Shown here one piece after another: positions 23,739 to 32,735 of a DNA stretch of 64,000 nucleotides; position 1 is the first letter of the stretch; each line of letters begins with the position of its first letter. This DNA is from CALAGB01 sp963789565 (lineage in GTDB: Bacteria > Chloroflexota > Chloroflexia > Thermomicrobiales > Thermomicrobiaceae): contig CAWBKX010000002.1 of NCBI GenBank assembly GCA_963789565.1, positions 2,852,001-2,916,000 on the forward strand, read 5' to 3'. The notes under the pieces were generated by a model that saw nothing but the letters and a program-made list of their open reading frames with translations, made no database searches and was not told the origin of the DNA. Both the position numbers and the translations under genes were made by a program.

Positions 23739-25211
23739 GTGGAGACCCCGCACATTGTTGTCGTGGGTGGCGGCATCACCGGGCTGACCGCCGCCTACCA
23801 GCTTCAATCTTTTGCGCGTCGGAGTGGGACGCCATTTCGCATCACACTGGTGGAGTCGGATCACCGCCTGGGTGGAAAGATCCTGACCGACCGGTCCGAC
23901 GATATGGTGATCGAGGCTGGGCCGGATTCCTTCCTTTCATTCAAGTCAGCGGCACTCGAACTGTGTCGCGAACTGGGAATTGAAGACTCCGTCATCGACA
24001 CCAGCGAGTCGGGCGGCGGCACATTCATTCTGCGGAGTGGTCGACTCGAACCTTTGCCGGAAGGGATCACCATGTTGGTCCCGACCAAATTCAAGCCGCT
24101 CCTTTCCAGCCGTCTTCTGTCTACGCTTGGCAAGCTGCGCATGGGTATGGATTTCTTCATTCCGGCGCGCCTTGGTCCGGGTGACGAATCAGTCGGGGAT
24201 TTCGTGCGTCGCAGGCTAGGTCGCGAGGCGTTCGAACGCATGGCACAGCCGCTTCTCTCCGGCATTTACGCTGGGGACGCCGATCGGCTCAGCTTGGCGG
24301 CGACCTTTCCACGCCTGCGCGACACCGAGCTGAAGTACGGAAGCCTGACCAAGGGCATGCTGGCACAGCGCAAGCAGGCGTCGGCTCGGCCGCAAACCGG
24401 CCCCAAACGCTCCGCGTTTCTCTCACTTTTAGGCGGCCTTGGCGAGTTGACCGACGCGTTGGGGGAGGCCTTGACCGACGTCGAAGTCATGCTCGGCACT
24501 GCGGTAACGTCGATCGAACGGGCCGATGGCGCACGTTACGGAGCGTCGCTGTCCGACGGGCGCACGTTGGTCGCAGATGGATTGATTCTGGCGGTGCCAG
24601 CGTACGCCGCCAGCCACATGTTGCGGCAACTTGAGCCGTCCGTCTCGAGTCTGCTGAGCCACATCCCCTACGTGTCGACCGCGACGATCACCCTGGCTTA
24701 CCGTGCGGACGACGTGGCTGGTAGCGGTTCGGGTCGTGGATTCGTCATCCCACGGGTCGAGAATCGCGAATTGACCGCCATCACCTGGGTCACGCAGAAG
24801 TTTCCGCATCGTGCGTCGGACGGCGTGGCACTCGTGCGCGCCTTCGTCGGACGAGCCGGTCGTGAAGAGGCGGTGGATATGTCGGACGACGATCTGCTGG
24901 GACTGGTGCGGCGTGAACTGAGCGAGATTCTGGGAATCGGGGCGGAGCCGCTGGACGTACGCATCTACCGCTGGCGACGGGCGTTGCCGCAGTATGTCTT
25001 GGGGCATCTCGAGTCGCTTGATGAAATCGACGAGCGCATGGCGTCTATGCCGGCGATTCAGATCGCCGGTGCCGCTTATCGTGGCGTGGGCATCCCCGAT
25101 TGCATCCACAGCGGCCGCTCAGCCGCCACGAAGGTGCTTGCTGCGCTTAGTCTCGCGGCACCGTCGCGAGACGTCGTAAACACGACGACAAATTCGAGCA
25201 TGCCAGTCTGA
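23739..25211 (+). CDS. hemY: Protoporphyrinogen/coproporphyrinogen III oxidase HemY/CgoX
   Basis: FAD-dependent six-electron oxidation of coproporphyrinogen or protoporphyrinogen. The 490-residue protein opens with the dinucleotide motif VVVGGGITGLTAAY (residues 6-19), followed by LGGKILTD and EAGPDSFL. It ends with the FAD-contact IQIAGAAYRGVGIPDCIHSG. GTG start with AGGAAGG upstream, 33 bases after hemH. In the Gram-positive-type pathway it acts before the ferrochelatase; no hemQ gene follows in this window. Confidence 0.93.
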   Translation: METPHIVVVGGGITGLTAAYQLQSFARRSGTPFRITLVESDHRLGGKILTDRSDDMVIEAGPDSFLSFKSAALELCRELGIEDSVIDTSESGGGTFILRSGRLEPLPEGITMLVPTKFKPLLSSRLLSTLGKLRMGMDFFIPARLGPGDESVGDFVRRRLGREAFERMAQPLLSGIYAGDADRLSLAATFPRLRDTELKYGSLTKGMLAQRKQASARPQTGPKRSAFLSLLGGLGELTDALGEALTDVEVMLGTAVTSIERADGARYGASLSDGRTLVADGLILAVPAYAASHMLRQLEPSVSSLLSHIPYVSTATITLAYRADDVAGSGSGRGFVIPRVENRELTAITWVTQKFPHRASDGVALVRAFVGRAGREEAVDMSDDDLLGLVRRELSEILGIGAEPLDVRIYRWRRALPQYVLGHLESLDEIDERMASMPAIQIAGAAYRGVGIPDCIHSGRSAATKVLAALSLAAPSRDVVNTTTNSSMPV

Positions 25212-25513
25212 GCAATTCGCAAGAGGCGATTTTCAGGCGTCAGGGAACCGCGGCACCCTTGTCATCCTGAGCTCGCAGGCGAAGGATCTCTCACTAATCC
25301 CAAGGAGTTCCTGGGTGGAGTACAGAGAAATCTTTCGCCCCCACTGACTCCCGGTCCCTCCCACTAACTTCCTCCCCACGGAAGGGAGGACCATTCACTG
25401 GAGGGGGAGAACCACCAGGCTGACTAGCGGAAAAGGCCCGCCAATCAAGAGGCGACAACAGCCACCATCGCTGTGGTCAACCACGCATGAGGATCAGCGC
25501 CAGCCTCCTCTAA
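25212..25513. repeat. Intergenic gap with a dispersed repeat
   Basis: This 302-base gap between convergent genes holds no gene. At 25254-25294 it contains CACCCTTGTCATCCTGA ... GCGAAGGATCTCTCAC, found inverted at 51828-51863. Further on (25373-25393) is CTCCCCACGGAAGGGAGG, similar to a motif at about 51729-51748. The shared pair of motifs in both gaps points to a dispersed intergenic repeat family. Confidence 0.6.
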
Positions 25514-26053
25514 TTACGGCACGAACCCACCCTGGGTAATGGCCTCCTCAAAGGTCTGACGCGCGTTCTCGTTGCGCAGCACGAAGACGACCTGCGAGAT
25601 GTGGTTCTCGAGGTGCGACAGATAGGATGTGGCCGTTTCAACCATTACTTCGGCGCATTTGGAGAGGTCGAGGCCCCCAACCCCGGCCCCCAGCGCCGGG
25701 AAGGCGATCGATTCGAGCCCCAATTCGTTGCAGACAGTGAGAGCGGCAATCGTCGCCTGGCGCACTGTCTCACCGGACGCCCCCACAGCGTGGCCATCCT
25801 CGAAACCCATGGCGGCCGCGTGAATGATCGCCTTGTTCGGCAAACGACCGGCGCCGGTCGCGACGGCCTGCCCCACGCGGATCGGCCCCTTGGCCATGGC
25901 TTCGCGCTCGATCTCGTCACCACCAGCGCGTTTGATGGCTCCAGCCACTCCAGCTCCCATCCATAGCTCATTGTTGGCTGCGTTCACGATGGCGTCTGTT
26001 CCCGCCTCGACGATATCGCCGACGATTGCGGTTACGGAATGTCCGACGGTCAC
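25514..26053 (-). CDS. Macro-domain (ADP-ribose-binding) protein
   Basis: Stand-alone macro domain of 179 residues, family of ADP-ribosyl or O-acetyl-ADP-ribose hydrolases. It shows VGDIVEAGTDAIVNAANNELWMGAGVAGAIKRAGG near the start (cut as DAIVNAANNELWMGAGVAG), TGAGRLPNKAIIHAA and the AFPALGAGVGGL phosphate loop. GTG 26053 has AAGGGA eight bases upstream; longer frame upstream overlaps the promoter of the divergent TetR gene. Cytoplasmic; probably removes ADP-ribose from proteins or nucleic acids. Confidence 0.9.
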   Translation of the reverse strand: MTVGHSVTAIVGDIVEAGTDAIVNAANNELWMGAGVAGAIKRAGGDEIEREAMAKGPIRVGQAVATGAGRLPNKAIIHAAAMGFEDGHAVGASGETVRQATIAALTVCNELGLESIAFPALGAGVGGLDLSKCAEVMVETATSYLSHLENHISQVVFVLRNENARQTFEEAITQGGFVP

Positions 26054-26142
26054 AGCAGCATTCCCTTCAAAAAAGTTGGTCAAGCAGGTTGGCGGAGAGT
26101 GACGCCAGTCCATGCAATTCCAGGGCCGAGGACTGCGCCTTC

Positions 26143-26188
26143 TTGACATTGTACCTGCCTCTCAGTAACATACATTCGGTATGTATGT
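26143..26188 (+). promoter_or_regulatory. Sigma70 promoter with dyad operator for the TetR gene
   Basis: TTGACA at 26143-26148, 17-base spacer and TAACAT at 26166-26171 make a near-consensus promoter. ACATACAT (26168-26175) and ATGTATGT (26181-26188) form a perfect 8-bp dyad around five bases, overlapping the -10 box and start site. The dyad lies 14 bases before the GTG start, which is the usual place for TetR self-repression. Confidence 0.75.
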
Positions 26189-26201
26189 ATCGGAGCGACG
26201 G

Positions 26202-26816
26202 GTGTCGAAACGGCGAACACAGGCAGAGCGGGGAACGCAGACACGGGCTGCGTTGATTGACGCGGCGCGGGCCCTCTTTGCCGAGCGAGGTTATGCGGAC
26301 GTGTCGCTCGAGGAGATCGTGCGCGCGGCTGGGGTTACTCGGGGTGCTCTGTATCACCACTTTGAAGACAAGCAAGACCTCTTCCGCGTCATCGTCCATG
26401 CGATCGAGGGAGAAATCGACGAGAGCATCCTCGGTACAGGTGGCGAGGATCTGACGGGGCTGGAGCGATTTCGCGTCGCTGTCCGTGTGTTCCTCGAAGC
26501 GTGTACCCGTCAGGATGTGGGTCAGATCCTTCTGATTGATGGTCCCTCAGTGCTGGGATGGCCAGAGTGGCGTGAAATCGATGCCGTTCCCACTTTGCGC
26601 TTGCTCGAAGAGGGACTTGAAGAGCTGGCCACTCACGGTTGGATCACTCCCCAGCCGTTCAAACTACTGTCCCACCTCATCTACGGCGCCGTGATTGAGG
26701 CGGGGCTCTACATCGCCAGCACGTCTGATCCACAGTCGCTGCCCGACATGCATGCCACCCTGGAGCATCTCCTCTCGGCCACTCTGGGATGGGACGACTC
26801 GAATCTTCGACGCTAG
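26202..26816 (+). CDS. TetR-family transcriptional regulator
   Basis: Repressor-type regulator of 204 residues. The N-terminal HTH is ALIDAARALFAERGYADVSL ... GVTRGALYHHFEDKQDLF, a textbook TetR signature; the rest is the helical ligand-binding domain (PDGPSVLGWPEW region). GTG 26202 has GGAG six bases upstream; the ATG at 26181 lies inside the operator dyad and is unlikely. It probably represses itself and perhaps the cupredoxin gene 48 bases downstream. The effector is unknown. Confidence 0.92.
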   Translation: MSKRRTQAERGTQTRAALIDAARALFAERGYADVSLEEIVRAAGVTRGALYHHFEDKQDLFRVIVHAIEGEIDESILGTGGEDLTGLERFRVAVRVFLEACTRQDVGQILLIDGPSVLGWPEWREIDAVPTLRLLEEGLEELATHGWITPQPFKLLSHLIYGAVIEAGLYIASTSDPQSLPDMHATLEHLLSATLGWDDSNLRR

Positions 26817-26864
26817 CCCCAACTCAGGCACGTGGCCAATTCCGAATTGAAATTGGAGCTCTTG

Positions 26865-27404
26865 ATGAAGCACGCGCAGCAACGCGTCTTGAATGCGGTG
26901 CCAGACGAGCGAAATACGCCATCGCCGCAGCACGCTGACCCGCCGCGACACCGGCTGGTGAATCTGATTCGCCACCGCAAAGCACTCATGATCGTCGGGA
27001 CCCTCGTCATGCTGACGATCGGCGCGGTCGTCGTGTTGACGCTGACCAATGGTTTCGACAACGTCACGACGCAGCATGTCGGTGGGGCCAGCCCCCGAAC
27101 CGTTCCTGTCCACCTTGTGGATACGGCGTTCGGCTTCGACGCCACGCCCGACGTCATCACAGTTGATCGCGGGGCACACCTCATCCTCGAAGTCGTCAAC
27201 GACGGGAACGAGAAGCACGACCTCGCGCTCGGTGGTGGCGCGCTGCGTACCAGGATGCTCGATCCTGGAGACTCACAGCGACTCGATCTCGGGACGATCA
27301 CGCATGACATCAAGGCGTGGTGCACACTGCCTGGACATAAGTTCCTCGGCATGATGCTCGAGATTCGTATGTCACAGGCGCCACAGGCGAGTGCCGGCCC
27401 TTAG
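26865..27404 (+). CDS. Membrane-anchored cupredoxin-domain protein
   Basis: Protein of 179 residues: a cytoplasmic basic leader, one transmembrane helix at about residues 40-60 (LMIVGTLVMLTIGAVVVLTL) and an extracytoplasmic cupredoxin domain. Type 1 copper ligands can be seen as His in NEKHDLAL and Cys/His/Met in WCTLPGHKFLGM. Such proteins shuttle electrons or bind copper on the outer face. ATG 26865 has GGAG six bases upstream; an upstream GTG at 26832 is the alternative. It follows the TetR gene closely and may share its control. Confidence 0.8.
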   Translation: MKHAQQRVLNAVPDERNTPSPQHADPPRHRLVNLIRHRKALMIVGTLVMLTIGAVVVLTLTNGFDNVTTQHVGGASPRTVPVHLVDTAFGFDATPDVITVDRGAHLILEVVNDGNEKHDLALGGGALRTRMLDPGDSQRLDLGTITHDIKAWCTLPGHKFLGMMLEIRMSQAPQASAGP

Positions 27405-27499
27405 CCGTCCACCCTTTGGACTCGTTGCGGATTCTCTGATCACCGAGGACGCGTTGGCTGGACTGAGGGCACAAATGCGACATTCTTCGGATGTGTGGT

Positions 27500-27566
27500 G
27501 GAGGTAGCTCCGCTAGCCTAACGGTGGGTGCATACATAGCGACGGCTCCCTCGCGGAGCTACCTCC
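27500..27566. repeat. 14-bp inverted repeat in a convergent gap
   Basis: GGAGGTAGCTCCGC (27500-27513) is perfectly inverted at 27553-27566, 39 bases apart. It is followed by a CTGGCTCGT/ACGAGCCAG stem (27574-27604) that overlaps the end of the PucR gene. Either a bidirectional terminator pair or another miniature repeat unit. Confidence 0.5.
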
Positions 27567-27594
27567 GTGACTTGCTGGCTCGTGGGACTCCTCC

Positions 27595-29181
27595 TCAACG
27601 AGCCAGCGTTCTCTTTGTCCGATCGTCGTCGGGAAGCGGCGGCATCCGCCTGGCGACCAGCGCCACCTGCAGCAGCAGGCGTTCGCGTGGATCGCTCAGG
27701 TCGCGTTGCGTAAGCTCGCTGATGCGCTGCAACCGGTATGAGAGGGTGTTGCGGTGGATCTGGAGCCCGTCCGCAGCTTCGGAAAGCGCGCCACCCGCCT
27801 TCAGATAGGCATCGAGTGTGGCAGTCAGTTCGCTCTTGCGCCGCCGATCGTACTCCTCCAATTTGCCGAGGACCGTGTCCTTGAACGTGGTCAACGACGA
27901 GCTCCCCCAAAGTGGAAAGAGGATCGAGTAGATTCCCAGGTCGTCGACCGATGTGCAGGAGATGACACGCTCGTCGATCGCACCGTCACGGGCGAGATCG
28001 AGCGCGAACCGTGCTTCGCGCAAACCTGCCGGAGCATCGACGACGCTCTCCAGCGGATGACTGATCGCGATGATCAATGGCGGCGAGCCGGGTCGACTTA
28101 CCCCACGTCTTAGTGAATCGCGCGCCGTGTCGGGACTCATGCCTGAAAAGAGGAGCCCAATGGCTGCGTCCAGGGTCGCCAGATTCTGCGCGACGTCAGC
28201 CCCGAGTGCAGCGGTCACCAGATTACGGGCTTCGATTGGATCCACGGTGCGATCGTCCCGCTCGATGAGCCCAACCAGCACCGAACCAGTCGTGCCAATG
28301 CCCAGCGCATGACCGCGAGCCGCCGCCGCGGCGCTGGTGGCGAGGCGGCCATGAAGCAGATCGGCAATCTGTCGCTCACGTGCGCCGCGATCGCTGGCGG
28401 CCGGTCGACCCTGCTGGCCGAGTAAGGTCGCGCACATCCCCGCGGTCTGAAGGAGCACGAGCCGATCACCTTCGGTCAGCGTGCCCGATTCGCCACGCAT
28501 CGAGAGGTAGCTCGAGCGACCGGCCCCCGACAGAGCGACGATTAGATATTCGCCGTCGTCCGACTCAGCGCTCAGCAAGGCCCCTTCGATCTTCCGCGCG
28601 CCGTTCAAGAGGCGTTGACCTCCTTGCACCTCGTTGTCCCCAGTGTTGGCCACCACGTTGCCGTCGGCGTCCTCCAGGGTCAGTGGTCGCCCTGACATCT
28701 CGGTGGCGATGTCGAGCAGTGCGGAGATCCCGCGCGGGTCCACGGCCGCCTGGGAGAGACGACGCGAGAGCTCGGCTCCCAGACGGTAGAGCTCGGCCCG
28801 GCGCTCGGTAATGATGCGGTTGAGCGTGCCTTCGGCGTCGTGGGGAAAGGGGGCAGGGAGTGTAAGGATCGGAAGCTGTTCGATCGACTCTTCGCTGAAG
28901 CTTGGCTCGGTCAGAATGGCGGCGATCTTCGCGTCGGCCAGCTTCGAGAGGAGATTCTGCCGCGTCAACGTGTCGCCGAGTTCGATCTGTTCGAGAACCC
29001 GCGTTGGAAGGACGACCAGCTCTTCGCCACGCAGTGGCGGCAGCAATGGCGGCGCGGCGCGCACCGACACTGCCCAGGAGACGCCGCGGTCGAGCGCCAC
29101 GTCAAGCGAGACACCGGTCGGCGGGATGACGGACAGGCGTCGATCCCAGCGGCACAGGTCACGCAGCGTGATCTCAGGCAT
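27595..29181 (-). CDS. PucR-family transcriptional regulator
   Basis: Regulator of 528 residues. Residues about 5-125 match the PucR N-terminal domain (ITLRDLCRWDRRLSVIPP ...). A GGDEF-like/CdaR central part follows (DLARDGAIDERVISCTSVDD), and the C-terminus is the HTH_30 domain ELTATLDAYLKAGGALSEAADGLQIHRNTLSYRLQRI, split here at residues near 460-500. The start at ATG 29181 gives the expected length; no strong ribosome site is visible. The family controls purine or amino-acid catabolism, often activating neighbours; here it is divergent from the MocR regulator. Confidence 0.88.
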   Translation of the reverse strand: MPEITLRDLCRWDRRLSVIPPTGVSLDVALDRGVSWAVSVRAAPPLLPPLRGEELVVLPTRVLEQIELGDTLTRQNLLSKLADAKIAAILTEPSFSEESIEQLPILTLPAPFPHDAEGTLNRIITERRAELYRLGAELSRRLSQAAVDPRGISALLDIATEMSGRPLTLEDADGNVVANTGDNEVQGGQRLLNGARKIEGALLSAESDDGEYLIVALSGAGRSSYLSMRGESGTLTEGDRLVLLQTAGMCATLLGQQGRPAASDRGARERQIADLLHGRLATSAAAAARGHALGIGTTGSVLVGLIERDDRTVDPIEARNLVTAALGADVAQNLATLDAAIGLLFSGMSPDTARDSLRRGVSRPGSPPLIIAISHPLESVVDAPAGLREARFALDLARDGAIDERVISCTSVDDLGIYSILFPLWGSSSLTTFKDTVLGKLEEYDRRRKSELTATLDAYLKAGGALSEAADGLQIHRNTLSYRLQRISELTQRDLSDPRERLLLQVALVARRMPPLPDDDRTKRTLAR

Positions 29182-29382
29182 CGATGCGGACTCTCGACTC
29201 TTCCCTAAACACCAGCGCTCCAAGCAGCTAAGTATAGACGCGAATCGCGCGCATGATGACCGTACGCCTTCGCAAACCGTCCATACCACACGATTGGATG
29301 ATTGCGAACAGCAGGTTATTGGCCGTTTTGCGTATCATCGACGAATGATAGCGTTATTGGACGGACCCAATCGGAGGAACGG

Positions 29383-30897
29383 ATGGTTATCGAGCTGGAT
29401 CGCGCCGCGACGCAGCCGCTCTATCTTCAGATCAGCCAACAGCTGAAGACGCAGATTCGCACTGGCGAGCTGGCGGCAGGAGTCCGGCTTCCGCCGGAAC
29501 GGCGGCTCGCGGCCATGCTCGGCGTCAATCGCACCACCATCGTCAACGCGTATCGCGAGCTGGCTGCCGATGGATTGGTGGCCGGTCACGTGGGTCGCGG
29601 CACGATCGTGGTCGGTGCTGAAGAGACGCCCGGAATGGCCCAACCGTCGACCGCCGACATGCCCTGGGAGCAGTTGTTCAACTCCGCCACCGAGGTGATG
29701 AATACACCGCTGCTGCGCGACACGCGTATCGTTTCAGCCCGAACTGACGTCATCTCGCTGGCTACCGGCATTCCGTCGCCTGAGCTGTATCCCATCGACA
29801 CCATCCGCGGCCTGCTCAATAGCGCCCTGAACGACGCCGGCCAATCCCTGCTGCAGTATTGCCCGATCGAAGGCTATCAGCCGCTGCGAGAAGCGCTCGC
29901 CGCGCGCATGACGCGTGAGCAGGGAGAGGTCGACCCCGCTGAAATTCTGGTGGCCGCCGGGTCGCAGCAAGGTCTCTACCTGCTTGCCAGCACCATGATC
30001 GAGCCCGGTGACCTAGTCGCGATCGAATCACCGACGTATCTCGGAGCGCTGCAAGTCTTCAGGGCGGCGGGAGCACGTCTCCTTTCGATTCCGGTGGACG
30101 AACGCGGTATGCGCGTCGAGCTGCTGGAAGACCTGATTGGTCGGCGCCGGCCCAAGCTCATCTACACGTTGCCGACGTTCCAGAATCCGACCGGCACCAC
30201 CATGAGCTACGACCGCCGCCAGCGACTGCTGGCATTGGCCGCACGCTATCAGGTGCCGATCATCGAGGACGACCCCTACGGCGTGCTGCGTTATGAGGGA
30301 CGCTCAATCCCGTCGCTCCATGCGCTCGACCGGCAAGGATCGGTCATTTACTTGAGTACCGTTTCCAAGATGCTCTTCCCAGGCTTCCGCATCGGCTGGA
30401 TCGCAGCGCCGCGCCCGGTCATCGAGCGGCTGGCCCTGATGAAGCAGATCGTCGACCTCGACACAAACCCGCTGGCGCAGTGGGCTGTCTGGGCGTTCCT
30501 GGAGCGAGGGTTGATCAACTCGCATCTCGAACACCTGCGCGAGGTCTATCCACAACGGCGGGATCGCATGATCGCCGCACTGGAACACTACGTTGGCGAT
30601 GCGATGGAGTGGAGCCGGCCGGCCGGTGGCTTCTATCTCTGGTGTCGCCTGCATGAAGGGATGCGTTCCCGCGACCTGCTGGCCGAGGCGGCGCGTCAGG
30701 GCGTGGCAATCGCCCCAGGCGAGTCCTTCTACCCGGACAGCGAGGGCGAGTCCACATTGCGACTCAACTTCACGCTTCCGACTGAAGAGGAAATTGACGA
30801 AGGCGTGCTGCGGTTGAGTCGCGCGATCGAGGTACTACGTGCATCTCGCGTTGGGACGGCGGAGCGATCCAACGCGTCCGTCACTCCCATTGTTTGA
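29383..30897 (+). CDS. MocR-type GntR/aminotransferase-fold regulator, candidate PdxR
   Basis: Fusion of a GntR winged helix (residues about 5-75: PLYLQISQQLKTQIRTGELAAG, RLPPERRLAAMLGVNRTTIVNAYREL) and a class I aminotransferase-fold domain with PLP-site features (PTYLGALQVFRAAGARLLS, LPTFQNPTGTTMS, EDDPYG and the lysine STVSKMLFPGFRIGW). It lies 33 bases before pdxS in the same direction, which suggests it senses PLP and controls the pdxS-pdxT genes, as PdxR does elsewhere. It could instead be an aminotransferase (2-aminoadipate type). ATG 29383 has GGAGG five bases upstream. Confidence 0.82.
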   Translation: MVIELDRAATQPLYLQISQQLKTQIRTGELAAGVRLPPERRLAAMLGVNRTTIVNAYRELAADGLVAGHVGRGTIVVGAEETPGMAQPSTADMPWEQLFNSATEVMNTPLLRDTRIVSARTDVISLATGIPSPELYPIDTIRGLLNSALNDAGQSLLQYCPIEGYQPLREALAARMTREQGEVDPAEILVAAGSQQGLYLLASTMIEPGDLVAIESPTYLGALQVFRAAGARLLSIPVDERGMRVELLEDLIGRRRPKLIYTLPTFQNPTGTTMSYDRRQRLLALAARYQVPIIEDDPYGVLRYEGRSIPSLHALDRQGSVIYLSTVSKMLFPGFRIGWIAAPRPVIERLALMKQIVDLDTNPLAQWAVWAFLERGLINSHLEHLREVYPQRRDRMIAALEHYVGDAMEWSRPAGGFYLWCRLHEGMRSRDLLAEAARQGVAIAPGESFYPDSEGESTLRLNFTLPTEEEIDEGVLRLSRAIEVLRASRVGTAERSNASVTPIV

Positions 30898-30930
30898 TAA
30901 CGACCGGTATACGAGAGAGGGTTGAACCCG

Positions 30931-31812
30931 ATGGAAAAATCGACCTGGACGACGAAGGCCGGACTGGCCCAGATGCTCAAGGGCGGAGTGATCATGGACG
31001 TGGTCACACCCGAGCAGGCACGCATTGCTGAAGAGGCGGGCGCCTGTGCCGTGATGGCCCTCGAGCGCGTGCCGTCCGACATCCGTCGCGACGGTGGTGT
31101 GGCCCGCATGAGCAATCCCGAGCTGATCATTGGCATCAAGGAGGCGGTCACTATTCCGGTGATGGCCAAGGCTCGCATTGGACACTTCGTCGAGGCGCAG
31201 ATTCTCGAGGCGATCGGTGTCGACTACATCGACGAGAGCGAAGTCCTGACGCCTGCCGACGATCGCTTCCATATCGACAAGCACGAGTTCAGCGTCCCGT
31301 TCGTCTGCGGAGCCCGCAACCTGGGAGAGGCGCTGCGTCGCATCGGTGAGGGCGCGGCCATGATCCGCAGCAAGGGCGAGGCCGGCACCGGCAATATCGT
31401 CGAGGCGGTCAAGCACTTGCGCGAGATCCACGATGGGATCCGGCGGCTGCAGGGCCTGCCGCGCGAAGAGCTGATGTCGGAAGCCCGAGATCTCGGTGCG
31501 CCGTACGACCTGGTCGTGCAGGTCGCCGAGACCGGCAAGCTGCCAGTGGTCCTCTTCTGCGCGGGTGGCATCGCCACTCCGGCCGATGCGGCGCTGGTGA
31601 TGCAGCTGGGGGCCGAAGGCAACTTCGTCGGCTCAGGCATCTTCAAGTCGGAGAACCCGCTCGAGCGTGGCAAGGCCATCGTCGAGGCCACCACGCACTT
31701 CCGGGATGCCAAGATTCTGGCTGAAGTGAGTCGCGGACTGGGCGAGCCGATGCGCGGAATCGAGATCTCAGAGATCCCGCAGGAGCAGTTGCTGGCCGCT
31801 CGCGGCTGGTAG
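30931..31812 (+). CDS. pdxS: Pyridoxal 5-phosphate synthase subunit PdxS
   Basis: Synthase subunit that builds PLP from ribose 5-phosphate, glyceraldehyde 3-phosphate and ammonia. The 293-residue protein is highly conserved: LKGGVIMDVVTPEQARIAEE, ALERVPSDIR, the lysine in VMAKARIGH and IDESEVLTPADD, and the phosphate loop GSGIFKSENP. ATG 30931 has AGAGAGGG nine bases upstream. The partner amidotransferase PdxT follows after an unusually long 162-base gap filled with palindromes. Confidence 0.96.
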   Translation: MEKSTWTTKAGLAQMLKGGVIMDVVTPEQARIAEEAGACAVMALERVPSDIRRDGGVARMSNPELIIGIKEAVTIPVMAKARIGHFVEAQILEAIGVDYIDESEVLTPADDRFHIDKHEFSVPFVCGARNLGEALRRIGEGAAMIRSKGEAGTGNIVEAVKHLREIHDGIRRLQGLPREELMSEARDLGAPYDLVVQVAETGKLPVVLFCAGGIATPADAALVMQLGAEGNFVGSGIFKSENPLERGKAIVEATTHFRDAKILAEVSRGLGEPMRGIEISEIPQEQLLAARGW

Positions 31813-31832
31813 GCGCCGAGAGTTGGCTGTGC

Positions 31833-31942
31833 GGGCGGGGTGGGTATGCCTCGCCCGAGCGGCCGCCCGGGCGTTAAGTTGGATCGAGATCCTGGACGGG
31901 TTGGCAGCAAATATGAAGTCATGGGCGACGCATGCGTCGCCC
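31833..31942. repeat. Paired palindromes between pdxS and pdxT
   Basis: Unit one is GGGCGGGG ... CCTCGCCC (31833-31856). Unit two is the perfect 20-bp palindrome GGGCGACGCATGCGTCGCCC (31923-31942). Their G/C-rich arms resemble the repeats at 19436 and 63212. The pair is probably an inserted REP-like element that could also tune expression of pdxT relative to pdxS. Confidence 0.55.
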
Positions 31943-31974
31943 GTACAAATTGGTAACGAGGGAGAGACATTTCC

Positions 31975-32619
31975 ATGCCGGTGATCGGCGTCCTTGCCCT
32001 GCAGGGGGCATTCATCGAACACATACACAAGCTGCAACGCATCGGCGTCGACGCTCGTGAGATTCGCCTGCCGGATCAGCTTGAGCAGATCGACGGACTC
32101 ATCATCCCAGGGGGTGAGAGCACCACGATTGGCAAGCTGATCGACCGATTCGATCTGCGCGATCCGATCCGCGAGTTGGCTGAGGCAGGCAAGCCGTTGT
32201 GGGGAACCTGCGCCGGAATGATCCTGCTGGCGCGCGAAGTCGATGAAGAAACGCGAGCCCGTTCACAGCCACTTCTGGGCCTGATGGATCTGACCGTCAC
32301 GCGCAACGCGTTCGGCACGCAGCTTGACAGCTTCGAGACTGATCTGTCGATCCCCGCGGTGAGCCCGGAACCATTGCATGCCATCTTCATCCGCGCACCG
32401 GTCATTTCCTCGGTCGGACAGGGTGTCGAAGTGTTGTCGTCGCTCGAGGATGGACGCATCGTCGCCGTGCGTCAGGACAATTTGGTCGCCACGTCCTTCC
32501 ACCCGGAGCTGACTCCGGACGATCGGCTCCACTCTTGGTTTGCCGACCTGGCACACGACTACGCCGCGCAGGCGTCTTCAACAGGGGCTACTGAGCGCGT
32601 TCCGTCGCACACCACGTAG
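31975..32619 (+). CDS. pdxT: Glutaminase subunit PdxT of PLP synthase
   Basis: Class I glutamine amidotransferase that feeds ammonia to PdxS. The 214-residue protein shows IGVLALQGAF, the oxyanion GGESTT near residue 47, nucleophile Cys in WGTCAGMILLA near 80 and the His/Glu of the triad in SFHPELTPDDR near 170. ATG 31975 with GAGGGAGA upstream. The C-terminal tail of about 15 residues past the domain is not conserved. Confidence 0.95.
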   Translation: MPVIGVLALQGAFIEHIHKLQRIGVDAREIRLPDQLEQIDGLIIPGGESTTIGKLIDRFDLRDPIRELAEAGKPLWGTCAGMILLAREVDEETRARSQPLLGLMDLTVTRNAFGTQLDSFETDLSIPAVSPEPLHAIFIRAPVISSVGQGVEVLSSLEDGRIVAVRQDNLVATSFHPELTPDDRLHSWFADLAHDYAAQASSTGATERVPSHTT

Positions 32620-32735
32620 CAGGTCTCGTCGCCGAAACGACGTAATTCCCATAGGGGCACACGTTCTGCGAAAACGTCAGGGTCGTCGGATGTGGTTGAC
32701 GTGCATTGACGGTCACTGCCGATGCGTGTGCCCAC

